64,000 bases of DNA from Isoetes taiwanensis (taxonomy: Eukaryota; Streptophyta; Lycopodiopsida; Isoetales; Isoetaceae). The position numbers and the translations under genes were made by a program. The first letter of the stretch is position 1; each line of letters opens with the position of its first letter. The notes under the pieces were generated by a model. The model had not been told where the DNA came from. It worked only from the letters and a program-made list of their open reading frames with translations, and did no database searches. The DNA lies in contig JAJEKV010000019.1 in NCBI GenBank assembly GCA_021234155.1, positions 19,343,359 to 19,407,358 on the forward strand, written 5' to 3'. Shown here one piece after another: positions 45,116 through 55,166 of this stretch.

Positions 45116-45719
45116 TGTTAGTCCCAGTGCCTCCCCGGTTCGTGACTATTCATGCATACGACGGACCAGGTCAAGCTCAAGGATCCACAGATGTGCATGG
45201 GTCAGCCATCAAAGGCTCGCCAGAAGACCAAGCAGCAGACCACGCAGCCAAAGCCTCAAGGCCTGGCCAACAAGAGGCGCCGCCAGACAAGTGATGACCC
45301 ACCCACCGTGTCCGGGCCGGGCAAGATGATTCTAGGCATTTCAAGAGGCACCGCCAACATTATCAGAAATCAGGCCTCCTTCCGTGAGTCGGCACCAGAT
45401 CACCGAGTGTTCATATTGGGCCGAGGCCATTGTACTATATATATGAGTAGAACTAGCATATGAGGGCTAGATGAGTTTTGAGTCTTGTCTCTTTTCAGCC
45501 TTTCTCTCAATTGGTAGAGCTCATGTATGTTCATCGCTGATATCAAGGAAGCATATCATTTTCCTCCTCATTGTTCTTTTTCTCTCCGCTTTCTTCTTTC
45601 TTGTTCTTTCTTTGCAAATCCCGCGGACATAGTCCCCCCGGATTCTCCCCCCTCGTTAGATCCAAGGGTCCTCACAGAGGGTCTGTTTTGGCAGAGTTCC
45701 CAAACCTGCATCCCAAACA
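45116..45719 (+). repeat. gypsy copy B 3' LTR (604 bp)
   Basis: It starts TGTTAGTCC and ends ATCCCAAACA. Copia 3' sequence (GTGGAGCTCTTTGAG) follows at about 45724. Confidence 0.88.
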
Positions 45720-45836
45720 CTGCGTGGAGCTCTTTGAGTTTACATCGACTTGGTATTGGTCTTGATAGATTCCGTGATCTCATCTCCGTGAGGAGGAGGT
45801 TGAGCATGGAGATGGTGACCTCTCATCAAGGAGGAG
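45720..45836 (+). other. copia 3' internal remnant and PPT
   Basis: About 115 bp that belong to the copia, ending in the purine run AAGGAGGAG (45828-45836) just before its 3' LTR. RT and RNase H are missing between this and 25945. Confidence 0.7.
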
Positions 45837-46182
45837 TATCGAGATATATGATATCGAGATCACCATCTTGTCGCTTGACAAAGATCGATAGCACTCAAAG
45901 ATGTAGGTAAGCGACTATGTGCCGAATCAAAGACTTCATCAAGACCTACACCAGCCCACCCACTTGCCTTAATTAGCTATGGCAGAAGAATTTGCCTTAA
46001 TTAGTTACTTCAAGATAATTATGTGTGGTTGGTAACCCGAGCAGTTATTATTTATCGCCTTTTTATATCTTGTATTCATACTTACGTTTAATACAATTCC
46101 ATTTTGCCTTTGTTTTGGGAGCTTGCGCTCTCGGATATTGGTGTGCATCCCCTTCTCTCCCTTTCTTGGTGCAACCTTGACA
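45837..46182 (+). repeat. copia 3' LTR (346 bp)
   Basis: It starts TATCGAGATATATGATATC (TG changed to TA) and ends CCTTGACA. GAAGG follows at 46183-46187. Confidence 0.92.
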
Positions 46183-46187
46183 GAAGG

Positions 46188-47170
46188 AAGGAGACTTGAC
46201 AAGAAGTGTCATCTTCCAAAATAGAGATGGAAAAAACTTAGTTTGATTCTTTCATTCATTTTAGAGAATTACTTACATCTGTACTCAATGTAAATGTTGT
46301 TCCATTTGTTGATATTAATAGATTTCCGACATTCCAATTTTTGGTCCAGTTTTGTGTTCAGTTCAGTGATGTATTTTACATAATGCAGTTCAAATTTAAG
46401 ATTGCAAAACAGAGTTAAGTACCAATTTATTGAAGTTACATGAACTGAACCATGAATGAATAACTAAACAATGAATGTGTTAATTCTATCAATGAACAAC
46501 TACAACAGTCCAGATTTAAGATTGCAGAACATACCAAAAGTTTAAAGTACCAAGGTTTTGAGGTCATATGAACTAAACCATGAATGAATAATCAAACAAT
46601 GAAACTGTTAATTATGTCAATGAACAACTACAAAAGTTCACATTTTTTCTCTCACAGTAATAACATTACAATGACATCACAGATTATTAGCATTATTGAG
46701 TAGAGAAGTGCAGAAGATAATAAACGGATTATTCATTATCAATATCAAATGTGTTACATGAACTCATTTCCAATAGAAGAGTACAAACTTGTTGACTAGA
46801 ATCTGTCATAGATATGCCTATGGTCTCTGAAATGCTAAAAATTAAGATCTAAACACTATATGTCATCATAACCTTCATCTTTCTCATCTTCTTAATCTGT
46901 AAGAATAGTATTCAGAAAACCATGAGAACCTAAACTACGTTTTAGTTAAAATGAAAGACAACTCAAGTCAGGATTATCCATTTCAGACAAAACAAAATGT
47001 ATTCATATGTCAAGGTTTACAAAAATACCATTTCTTCATGGTCTGAGTACACAAAAGGCATGTGGCCAGTTCCATATCATACATTGCTACAAAACGTTTT
47101 AACAAACAAAAAAGAAAAAAAAATTGGCTGAGTTTCAGAATTGGCACAAGGAAAAGGCTTCTTCATGTGA
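46188..47170. other. H3 spacer, non-coding
   Basis: This matches 3705-4720 of H1 closely, including the doubled block around ATGAATGAATAA. No gene is seen. Confidence 0.6.
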
Positions 47171-47175
47171 AAAGG

Positions 47176-47529
47176 CTATTCAAGGCAGTTTTCACAAGTT
47201 ACAGATGGGATTCGGACCTCGCAAAGACACCACCTTCCATGATGTTTGACATGGATGAGCTCTACATGTGCTCTCTGCCGGAAAGGAGCTTGCTCAGCCC
47301 ATGCAATCAACTCGGCCTCCACAAAAACTTCCTCCATTGACATGTAGCCAAGAATAACTCTTTGGCTCACACTTGCATGGAAGCTCATGTGCTGGAGCTC
47401 CACAATCTCGGCCGATTCGACGGTCAGGCTGCTTGAAGCCGAACTAGCTGCCACGGCCATAGCAGAATCCTCACTAGAAGAAGAGTAAACAGGGAAATGG
47501 CGCCGGACTAGAACCTTGCGCCTTGCCAT
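47176..47529 (-). CDS. ORF-X of H3, open 117-codon frame
   Basis: This is the only intact copy of a small frame kept in all three Harbinger units. It begins MARRKVLVRRHFPVYSSSSE, has an Ala/Ser-rich segment, then MSFHASVSQRVILGYMSMEE and AELIAWAEQAPFRQRAHVEL, and ends EVRIPSVTCENCLE. Two Cys near the end (CENC) could bind metal, but that is speculation. There is no signal peptide or membrane segment. It lies about 320 bp from the end of ORF1 on the same strand. It could be an accessory protein, a late exon of ORF1, or a captured host fragment. Confidence 0.5.
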   Translation of the reverse strand: MARRKVLVRRHFPVYSSSSEDSAMAVAASSASSSLTVESAEIVELQHMSFHASVSQRVILGYMSMEEVFVEAELIAWAEQAPFRQRAHVELIHVKHHGRWCLCEVRIPSVTCENCLE

Positions 47530-47849
47530 CTTCGAGCAGCTTACAATAAATTGGAGTGCGCAGGAATCGAGACATGCATTATGGAATTTTAAGGGACATC
47601 GTACGAAACCTTTATGAAATTATACTATTTATGTAGTCAGGATTAGGAATATTATATCATACTAGACTAGATTTAAATTCGATATTAGATCCCCATAACA
47701 CATGAAAGTTAAGTTCCAATCATTTACAAACTTGAAACTGAAGTTGAACAGAACATATTGTTCTAACTATCTTGCAGAAGCTAAAAAAAATAACAGAAAG
47801 AAAAAAAAAATTGAAAACGACAGTACAGGACAAAAATAAGAAGAATAGC

Positions 47850-49510
47850 TCTGCCATTGATTGAGCAATCTTCAAAGTATTAGCTGATCTCAAGGACTCC
47901 AACACCCTGATCAATTCATGTTTTTTAACAGATTCTTCCTTCATGAAATCAAGCTTCCTTTTTTCATTCTCTCCAAAGCTATTTGCCATGTTCGATAACC
48001 CAGCTGCAATTACTTCATCAATGTGAACCTGAGATCTCTTTTTTGTTGTTGGCTTACCACTAACCCCAGGCTGATTGCATGCAGCAGACCGGGGACTGGT
48101 GTCAGAAGGATTGAAAGTACTTGGAGTATCTTTGCTGGAATTTTTCTCCTGAGCACTTGAATTATCTTTGCCACCATTTCCTTCATGCCGATCTCAGATG
48201 CTCTGAGATAGCAATTCACCAACTGCTGGCTTCGCCAATGGTGGCATGTCTTGCGTCCTACATTCTGCAAGTCTCCACCATCAGGGAGTCCCTCACAGCA
48301 CAGGGAATTTGAGCACCCAAATAGGGCCTCTCAACGCCTACTACAAGGGTTTTTCCTCCCACACGGGGGGTTTTTTCATCCCAGTGGTAGAGACACATTG
48401 TACAGGGTTTCTGTGGTTTTATTTTGTGTTTGGAAACTTTCCACTATATTGTAAAACTGTCTCATAGGCCAGTTGACCTCCGTGGACGTTAAAATATACT
48501 TCCTTCCTTCCTTCCTTCATTTGCAACAGGGCTGACAGGGTTATCATCTGCAATGTTTATGAATTCTTCTTCCACAAAAGATGCATTTGTTCCAATTGTC
48601 TCATAGAAGGCATCAGACATGAATGTGTTTGAGAACATACCAGCATCCTCAAATGCCTCGGCCCCAAAGTCCCCATCATCCCCTGCACTTGGAATGTCCC
48701 TTTCATTTGTCACACCATGTTTTAGAGCAGAGGTGGCTCAGAGAATGTTCTTTCGGATGCTTCTTTCTCATTCCTGAATTCTATTTGTAATTTATCCCAC
48801 TTGTTTCTTAAATGTCTCAAGTCTTCAAGGCCATGAACTGTGGGTTGCAATTTCACCATAATCTCTCTCCATTGGCTTGAAGAAAGATTATTATGCACCT
48901 TGTACTCCTTCATCAAAGCAAACATGGTGGAGATTGCATTGTCCGACCAATCTACAGGAGTTTTCCTTTTCTTGGCCCGGTTAAGAGCAACAGAATTGCT
49001 TTCATGCACAACCAAGGCTAAATCATTGGAGAGGGGTTCAGATTCAACCTCAGGTAATCCATCTTCTAGCTGATCCCTCTTCCTTCCCCTTAGATTGCAA
49101 TTGGAAGCCCTTGCAGGCTCGGAATTTATCTCAATGGCCACATATTGGGAAACTGATCCAATCATCCTCTTAGTTCTTCTTGGAGCCAATTTCTCGGTCC
49201 TAGGGGGAACAAAAGGCTTCTTAGCATTCGGCAAAGACGATCTGATTGCCTTCATCTTGAGACAATTTGTGCCTGATTTATCAAGCAAGCAGTTGCTAAG
49301 AATGTAGCTATTAACAAAACATGTCACAAATTGATCTAAAGAAATGCAAGAAATGCTTACCGGATTCACAATTGGCGCTGAGTGCGATGCTAGGAGGGAA
49401 GAATTTTCGAGCTTCAATTCTTGGAGCCCGCCCACCTTGAACAGAGGCCGGAATTAAGGTCGAAAATTCTCCAAAAATTGGCTCCATAAATTTTTCGGGA
49501 CGTTATCCTT
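47850..49510 (-). pseudogene. Harbinger ORF1, Myb/SANT-like, unit H3
   Basis: The piece 48722-49435 is open for 237 codons and holds the best copy of the DNA-binding part: KRKTPVDWSDNAISTMFALM, SSSQWREIMVKLQPTVHG, LRHLRNKWDKLQIEFRNE. The acidic linker follows at 48713-48489, then a 325-bp insertion (48187-48511), and the C-terminal FGENEKRKLDFMKEES at about 47970. The region corresponding to 6020-6080 of H1 is replaced by a short unrelated text. Inactive because of the insertion. Confidence 0.85.
48187..48511 (+). mobile_element. 325-bp LINE-like insertion with 9-bp target duplication
   Basis: It is flanked by TTCCTTCAT (48178-48186 and 48512-48520); H1 and H2 have one copy. The right end has a (TTCC)n tail. 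The last 35 bp (CATAGGCCAGTTGACCTCCG and following) match the minus-strand 3' end of LINE-e at 53028-53062. It is therefore best read as a strongly 5'-truncated member of that LINE family, or a SINE borrowing its tail. Confidence 0.75.
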
Positions 49511-49520
49511 AACAGACATT

Positions 49521-49689
49521 TTATTAATGGAAACCCCCCAACAATAGTTAGGGGCGAATTGCGAGAGCCCACTAAGTGGACTCTCGCATCTCTCTCATAA
49601 TCTCTCCTCCTATTTTGTCTCTCAAATCATCTCTCATGATCTCTCGGCTCACATGTGGCCGAGGCCTCTCTCTCTCTCTCTCTCTCTCA
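49521..49689. repeat. Junction module M3 after unit H3
   Basis: It has a degenerate first stem, the palindrome with 13-bp arms (49561-49587; one mismatch), CTCTC-rich DNA, the CACATGTG near-palindrome and a CT run. LINE-c starts at the end of that CT run. Confidence 0.78.
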
Positions 49690-50319
49690 CACAGGGCCTT
49701 GAAATCCAGTAACGGGAAGGGGATTTGGTATGATACTGCAAAATGGTTGGCCAGATGGGGCATTGAACTGGATGAAATATTATCAGTCAATTTGAATTTA
49801 AGGCAATGGCTTTCTAGCCGGATACACAGGAAGCTATGGATGCAGCCTAAGACTAAGATGATATTACATAAACAAAATATAAATCCGGACTTGGATGCAG
49901 CAAAACATTTGCAAGCAAATATTTCAATGCAGAAAAGACACACTATTAGCAGGATCCGTCTTAGCTCACATCACTTGGGGGTGGAAACAGGCAGATGGGG
50001 GCATATCATACCGAGAGATCAAAGGTATTGTAAAGTCTGTAACACAAATCAGGTTGAGGACGAGGAACATACATTACTTCGATGTGTGGCATATGAAGCA
50101 TTAAGAGTTAAATATGGGATAGACCATATAGATCTCCCGACTCTCTTCTTAGGTGATAGTGACATGCTGGGGAGTTATTTGATTGAACTATTGCGACATA
50201 GAGATATATGTTTAGAATCACGACAAAATATTGATGAGGATGATTCAGCTAATTGGAGTGAGAGTGATGAGCTAGATGAGGACATGGAAACTCATCTATT
50301 GTTTTATGAAGATATTTAA
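49690..50319 (+). CDS. LINE-c ORF2 C-terminal region (partial, open)
   Basis: An open frame of 209 codons to TAA. It contains KRHTISRIRLSSHHLGVETG, then CKVCNTNQVEDEEHTLLRC, a CX2C...H...C zinc motif, and a strongly acidic end (ESDELDEDMETHLLFYEDI). This is the clean version of the domain that is frameshifted in LINE-b. It probably binds the element RNA or the target; in LINEs its exact role is not settled. Confidence 0.75.
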   Translation, partial: HRALKSSNGKGIWYDTAKWLARWGIELDEILSVNLNLRQWLSSRIHRKLWMQPKTKMILHKQNINPDLDAAKHLQANISMQKRHTISRIRLSSHHLGVETGRWGHIIPRDQRYCKVCNTNQVEDEEHTLLRCVAYEALRVKYGIDHIDLPTLFLGDSDMLGSYLIELLRHRDICLESRQNIDEDDSANWSESDELDEDMETHLLFYEDI

Positions 50320-50377
50320 ACTGATTGTCTAATAGGCCTTTGAGGCCTCCTAATGGACATAATAAACTCTCTCTCTC
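49690..50377 (+). mobile_element. LINE-c, strongly 5'-truncated
   Basis: It begins in the C-terminal part of ORF2 straight after the CT run of M3. It ends with a stem AGGCC-TTTGA-GGCCT, ACATAATAAA and a CT run. The same family features occur in LINE-a and LINE-b. The next base pairs start LINE-d. Confidence 0.82.
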
Positions 50378-50388
50378 TCTCTGGGCTA

Positions 50389-51900
50389 TGGCAGAAGACC
50401 AAGGCAGTGAACGGAAGTCCAACACAAAACAAGAGGGGGCCATCTCTGCTGCAAACGCCAGGGCGATTAGATATGGGGCAACTAAAAAGAATGGAGAAAA
50501 GGCAGGAAAGGGATGCGTTGATGTAGACATGGCCGACAAATTTCTGATGTGGATGCATCAGCCCATTTCCGATTCAAGTTCCTCTGCAAACTCTGATACA
50601 AATTTCGTTGGTGCAAGTATAGGGGTTTTTGGTGCAAAAAACAGAGCAAGACACAGGAACAGCCACGATCGGGTGTGACGCCGCTGCTAATGTCAAGGTC
50701 CAGCTCCAGCTTGAGCTTCAGCAGCAGCAACAGCTCCATCACCAAAATCAGGCAGTGTGGGACAAACTCTAAAAACCTAACAATTATATTTCCTGGATAA
50801 TTTAAGCTAGGCGGAAGGAATCTATAAAAATCTAGGTTTCATCTAGAAAAATATGAAGAAGCCCATATAGATTCTGACCGTAAAACTTCCTGAATTTTTT
50901 TCCCCTGTCGAAAATTCTCGATTTCAACCGGTAGGATGCTAGTATTCCTAGGAATTCGGTACACAATGAAATCATGTGCAGCAGCCCCAGATTCATCAGC
51001 TCTAGCAAAATCAGAACTAACAGCACCATTTCAGCCCACATCTGGTCCATAATTCGCAGCAACAACAGATTCATCAGCAAACTCCAAACAAGGGCACGGT
51101 CACGGCTGGGGTTGCTACTGCTGTTACAATTGGGCAGAAGCCTCTGGATTTGTGGCAGCAACCAATGCAACATATAACAGAAGGAGGGCTACCTCTGTAT
51201 TCAAATTTGTGGCAACAATCTTCAATGCAATAGGTACGAAATGCTGAAAGTCTGATACAAATAATAGGAACTTCTGTCAGAGATATGCTTTCAGATTTTA
51301 GAAAAATCTTCATGCAAGAAGTCCAGGGGTGATGAATGATATCAGAAAGATGCTGTCTGAAAGCTTTAAGACAGATTCAGAGAAGATTAATCTGAAATTA
51401 GAAGTGAAATTGAGAGTCTAAGGCAATAAATCAATGCACCTGATATGGAGAGCTCCATTGAAAATATTGCAGATATGAAGCAGCAACTTATAGACTATTT
51501 AGCTGAACAAGATAAGAAGAATAGGCTACTCAATCTGAGGTTAGTGGGCATTCCAAAAACAGCCAAAGAAAATGTTAAAGAAAATGTTGACAAAATTCTC
51601 AAGAGAGCCATGGAAATTAATAAAACAGGCATTGTTGATGCTTTCAGGGTGAAGAAAAGGACCGAGAGACCACGGCATGTGGTGATCAAATTTCAAAACA
51701 GGGAAAGCAAGATGAATATTTTGAGAAAGCGTGCACTTTTGAAGAATGAGCAAATATGGATTAATGAAGATCTTACTAAAGAACAATATGAACAACATAA
51801 ACTGGACATGCAGAAAATAAAGGCAGCAAGGCAAGAAGGCAAGAAAGCTTACTGGAAATATGGCAAGATGGTGATAGAAGAGGCATCTTCTTCGGCATAG
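50389..51900 (+). pseudogene. LINE-d ORF1, L1-type RNA-binding protein
   Basis: N-terminal part 50389-50678 (MAEDQGSERKSNTKQEG, basic and Ser-rich), a Gln-rich run near 50720, then a broken coiled-coil stretch. The last 151 codons (51445-51900) are open and hold the L1 ORF1-like core: NLRLVGIPKTAKENVKENVD, DAFRVKKRTERPRHVVIKF, IWINEDLTKEQYEQHK and GKKAYWKYGKM. This resembles the Transposase_22 (RRM plus CTD) fold of L1 ORF1p rather than the zinc-knuckle type usual in flowering plants. Stops at about 50760-51430 make the gene inactive. Confidence 0.75.
50765..50960. other. Foreign-looking stretch in LINE-d ORF1
   Basis: About 190 bp without coding character between the Gln-rich part and the later ORF1 text. 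It may be a small insertion; no terminal repeats or duplication were found. Confidence 0.3.
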
Positions 51901-51903
51901 GGG

Positions 51904-53012
51904 TACGAGACCATCAGGATCAGAGCGTGGAACATTACTAAATTAAACATTGAAAAGGTTAGTACAATGAGTGATGTTCTCGAATCTCTTGATTTAATAT
52001 TTTTTCTTGAAACTTGGGAACACGAAGAATGCGGGTTACCAGATATTCCCGATTTTCATATTGTCCATTCGCTTTGGCATCATAAAGGATGGAGACTTAG
52101 AGGATATGGAGGTGTGGCTTGTTAGGTTCATACGAAATTTAAAAATCTTGTTTCTTTAATAGTAAAGAATGATTCTAAGCAGTATTTTTGGGTAGGGATA
52201 CCAGGAGGCAAGGTAAGATATTTATCGCAGGGTGCTATTTCCCACCTAGAGAATTACCAGTTTATGATATTGAGAACTTGGATAAAGATGACCCTTTCTT
52301 TCAGCTTGAACAGGATGCAACTGAATTGATGAATGCTGGCAGTGTTCTGTTGATTGGCGATTTTAATGGCCGCATAGCAAAAAGGCAAGCAACTGTATTA
52401 AGTCCAGATGGGGATCCTTTGTGGATGGAAATGATGGACGAGGAAGCTTTAAGTATGCATGGTTGGAACCGAACTTCACATGATACTTACCGATGGGTGA
52501 CGCCCCAAGGAAACCATCTACTTTACATGTGCAGCGGTCTTAACCTGACAATATTTAATGGTATTTCTAAATTTCCTGGCACGGAAAAATGTACATGTAG
52601 GGGGGCAAGTGTAGTGGATTTTGTTATTGTCAGTGCTCATTTTATTGATCAGGTTGCAGCAATGGTTGTTGGAGACATGCGTACTAAATCGGATCATGTA
52701 CCACTCTTTATTGAGGTTTACGTAAGCAAAATTTCCCAGGAGAAAAAGCATCCCCCTCTTCGGTATAAGAAGATTAGATTGACATACAGGAAGGTTGAAA
52801 TTTATAAGTCCCAATGTGAGAAGTTGATCTTGGAAACAGTTTGGCTATGTGATGCAGAAGGGATAAGCGGGCTAATTTCAAGGCTACTTATTAATGTTGC
52901 TGAAAATTGTTTTAGTTCTAAGAGGAGGATGAAGGGCTTATTGTGCAATGGCTGGTTTGATGCAGAATGTAAAGAAAAAAGACGGCTTCCCAAAATGATA
53001 AGAAGCGAATAG
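51904..53012 (+). pseudogene. LINE-d ORF2 N-terminus: apurinic endonuclease domain
   Basis: AWNITKLN and LDLIFFLETWEHEE (51920-52020) are the first endonuclease blocks; an in-frame TAG and a frame change near 52123-52180 follow. The open frame 52188-53012 has LIGDFNGRI (GDFN motif), YRWVTPQGNHLL, GASVVDFVIVS and TKSDHVPLFIEVY (SDH motif), then WFDAECKEKRRL. The enzyme nicks the target to prime reverse transcription. No catalytic motif is visibly lost, but the gene is frameshifted and has no RT. Confidence 0.87.
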
Positions 53013-53269
53013 AATATGATTTTATCATCCACGGAGACCAACTGGCCTATGGGACCCAAGTACAAAGAGAGAGCAAAGCAGCGATATTACTGTGATTAAA
53101 CCCCCCCACCAAGGGTTTTTGGGAAAAACCTTAGTAGCAATAAGGATGCCGACATACTACACGCTTATATACATAATCACAAGTACAAACAGGTTAATGC
53201 CTGGTGGGGGCATAAATCGAGTCCGCCAGATCCATTACCTCCTGAGGTATCGCCCCAACAAGCCTACAG

Positions 53270-55160
53270 AGGTCAGGCTCAAGAGCTCATGCGTGGCCCG
53301 ATAAGCACAACTAACCGAGCATACCGAGCCCGGATATGCTCAGACGGACGGACAGCCCGGAGGGCGGACTTTCATCCTCAATGGCTCGCTGACAAGATCG
53401 ATGCACTCGCCCTCACGCTGCCCCGAATCAATGCGGAGGTGGTGTGCACTGCGTATGTAATGGAAGCAATCACCCCGCTTTTCATGGGTAGATGGGTGCG
53501 CAGTAGTGGTGTGGGCCCCCCGCGAGCATGGGATTAACCCGCCGCCGATAATTTGCCACCTTGACATGTGATAGGCCTCAGATCCTAAAGCTTGGCCATG
53601 AAGCAAGCATCCGGCATCGCTTCAAGGCAGCTGCCTTCGGTGTATGCACCGGGTCCACATCTCAGATGCCCGCACATTCCATCACGAGAACCACCGGGCT
53701 TGCCTCTGCTTTCCAGCCAGGCTTTGAGTCGCCAAGGGCCCATCGCCACCGCCAAAGCAAGGTTGGGCAGCCGGGCTTCATCCATAGCCACCACCTTCTC
53801 GAAGTAAATAATGTGACGCTCCAAAAGCAGACCCTCCTCAGAATGGAAGGAAGCCCGCCTCCGGAGCAAGATCCGATATGGGACCATGGATTTCACCCCA
53901 GCAGCCCGCCAAGCTGTGCCTTCAGACTGCCTAGATCGCTCCAAGTGGTGAGGGATATCATCGCCCCCACCACGCTTCCCCATAGAGGAGGACCGGTTCA
54001 ACCAAGGCCCCGAACAAGTGTGCCTGGTGACCCCATGCATACAGCTCGCCAGGATTGTTGTTTTGCATTGCATACGTGGCTTTCAAACCGCAGTTGACTC
54101 AGTAACCGATGGATGCATCCCAAAAGTGTGGTAGTAGAAAATTCAATGCCCAAATACTTATAAGATCGAGCCACCTCCACTACCTGCCCCTCGGTAAGTG
54201 AATGAGGGAAGGCGTGGTGCCGAGATGATGGGACCAAGAAGCTCCCCTCGCCTTGGCCAAGTCAACTCTCATGCCGCTGAATTGGCGTAAAGTGTCCAAA
54301 GCATCCGTGGCGCTGCATGTCCTCGGGTATATGCGAAGCGTGTCAACATCATCCGAGATATATGAGTTGCCGGATTATGTGGTGCATCAACGAGCGCCTT
54401 CCTCCCCCCCTCCCCGGCTCAGCCTAGCCATTCTTCTAGCTGGTCAATGTACAAGCCAAGAGCTGCTGGGGATAGAGGGCACCGGGCGCACCCCAATGCT
54501 ACTAACAATGGCTCCCCGACAAGCAGGAGACTAATCGAGCAAGCCTCGTGATAGTCTCAGATATAGCATTCGCAGGTCGACGGGGTCCCCTACCAGATCA
54601 ACTGGGTCTCCACAACTTATCCCGAGGCATCAGGTCAAAAGCCTTTGGCGAAATCCACAAAGCAACATTACGTGTGCTCGGGCGCTGATTCCTTTATCCT
54701 CTATGAGTGTTCGCAGAGTGAAGATATGGTCAATAGTAGAATGCCGGGCGAAGCCCGCCTGCGGAGAGCCCGTGATTCTCCATCCTCCGCCTAAAGTGTC
54801 GGCCGCCAAGAATCCCGCAAGCAACTTGGCAAAGACGTAAACCCACCATAATGGTACGAGATAGTTATCGGGCCGTGGGGGTCCCCCGCTTTGTATATGG
54901 GCACAACTCTACCGGGGTAGTCTAGTGGGGGAGCCTTTCTTGCAATGCCCTCTGAAGAGGCCGTGGAGAACTGCACCATTGGGGGCCCGCCCACTTGAGA
55001 AGCTCGGGTCAAGATACCATCCAAATCAGCCGCCTTCCCCGCTAGAAGGCGCAGGTGTGCCCATTATGACATCCCTTCAAGAATGACCGCTAGGCCCTCG
55101 TCTCATGAGGTACCGCTGTCTCGCTTCCCATTGGGTCATACAACCACCAGTAGTATCTCA
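53270..55160 (-). pseudogene. LINE-e ORF2 reverse transcriptase, frameshifted
   Basis: From the right: RVVPIYKAGDPHGP (about 54900), KLLAGFLAADTLGGGW, QAGFARHSTIDHIFTLRTLI (about 54750-54690), then YISDDVDTLRIYP near 54350 where YADDV is expected. SYKYLGIEF follows (about 54165) and a C-terminal part to about 53585. The motif order is that of a LINE RT. The Ala of YADD is Ser here, and several frame changes separate the pieces. Confidence 0.83.
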
Positions 55161-55166
55161 CCCATT

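Larger units (their letters stand above)
35217..45719 (+). mobile_element. Athila-like Ty3/gypsy copy B (with LTR 34632-35216, full-length layout)
   Basis: Leader, gag (35250-37440), pol (37440-41115), post-integrase region with ORF3 (42112-45085), PPT and 3' LTR (45116-45719). With the shared left LTR the element is 11.1 kb. CTGCG follows both LTRs, so it cannot be read as a clean TSD. A PBS was not identified with confidence. Confidence 0.85.
20874..46182 (+). mobile_element. Ty1/copia retrotransposon carrying a nested gypsy array
   Basis: LTRs at both ends, a 5-bp target duplication, a PBS matching initiator tRNA-Met and a PPT define the element. Gene order gag, protease, integrase, reverse transcriptase is the copia order. 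The coding part stops in early RT at 25945. The rest of RT and RNase H is missing, replaced by a tandem gypsy array that ends at 45719. A foldback and other foreign DNA split the protease region (about 22131-23890). The element is dead. Confidence 0.92.
20831..49520 (+). mobile_element. PIF/Harbinger unit H3, deletion derivative split by a copia element
   Basis: After the CT run the unit starts at the position equivalent to the H1 transposase stop (3651). The whole leader and transposase are therefore missing. It is cut at 20873/46183 by the copia insertion and then continues with the spacer, ORF-X and ORF1 to 49520. Without the copia it would be about 3.4 kb. Confidence 0.78.
50378..53020 (+). 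mobile_element. LINE-d, 5' part with ORF1 and endonuclease
   Basis: It starts right after the CT run of LINE-c (GGGCTATGGCAGAAG). ORF1 is followed by the AP-endonuclease part of ORF2, and the text is cut at about 53020 by LINE-e. Text of the same kind (DYVRLMKSKKRTFMRRQQEE) resumes at about 55995-56065 after LINE-e, so LINE-d was split. RT is not present. Confidence 0.8.

Noticed and set aside
45720..45724. CTGCG as the gypsy target duplication
   Set aside because: CTGCG also follows the internal LTR at 35217, so it may be part of the shared element sequence.
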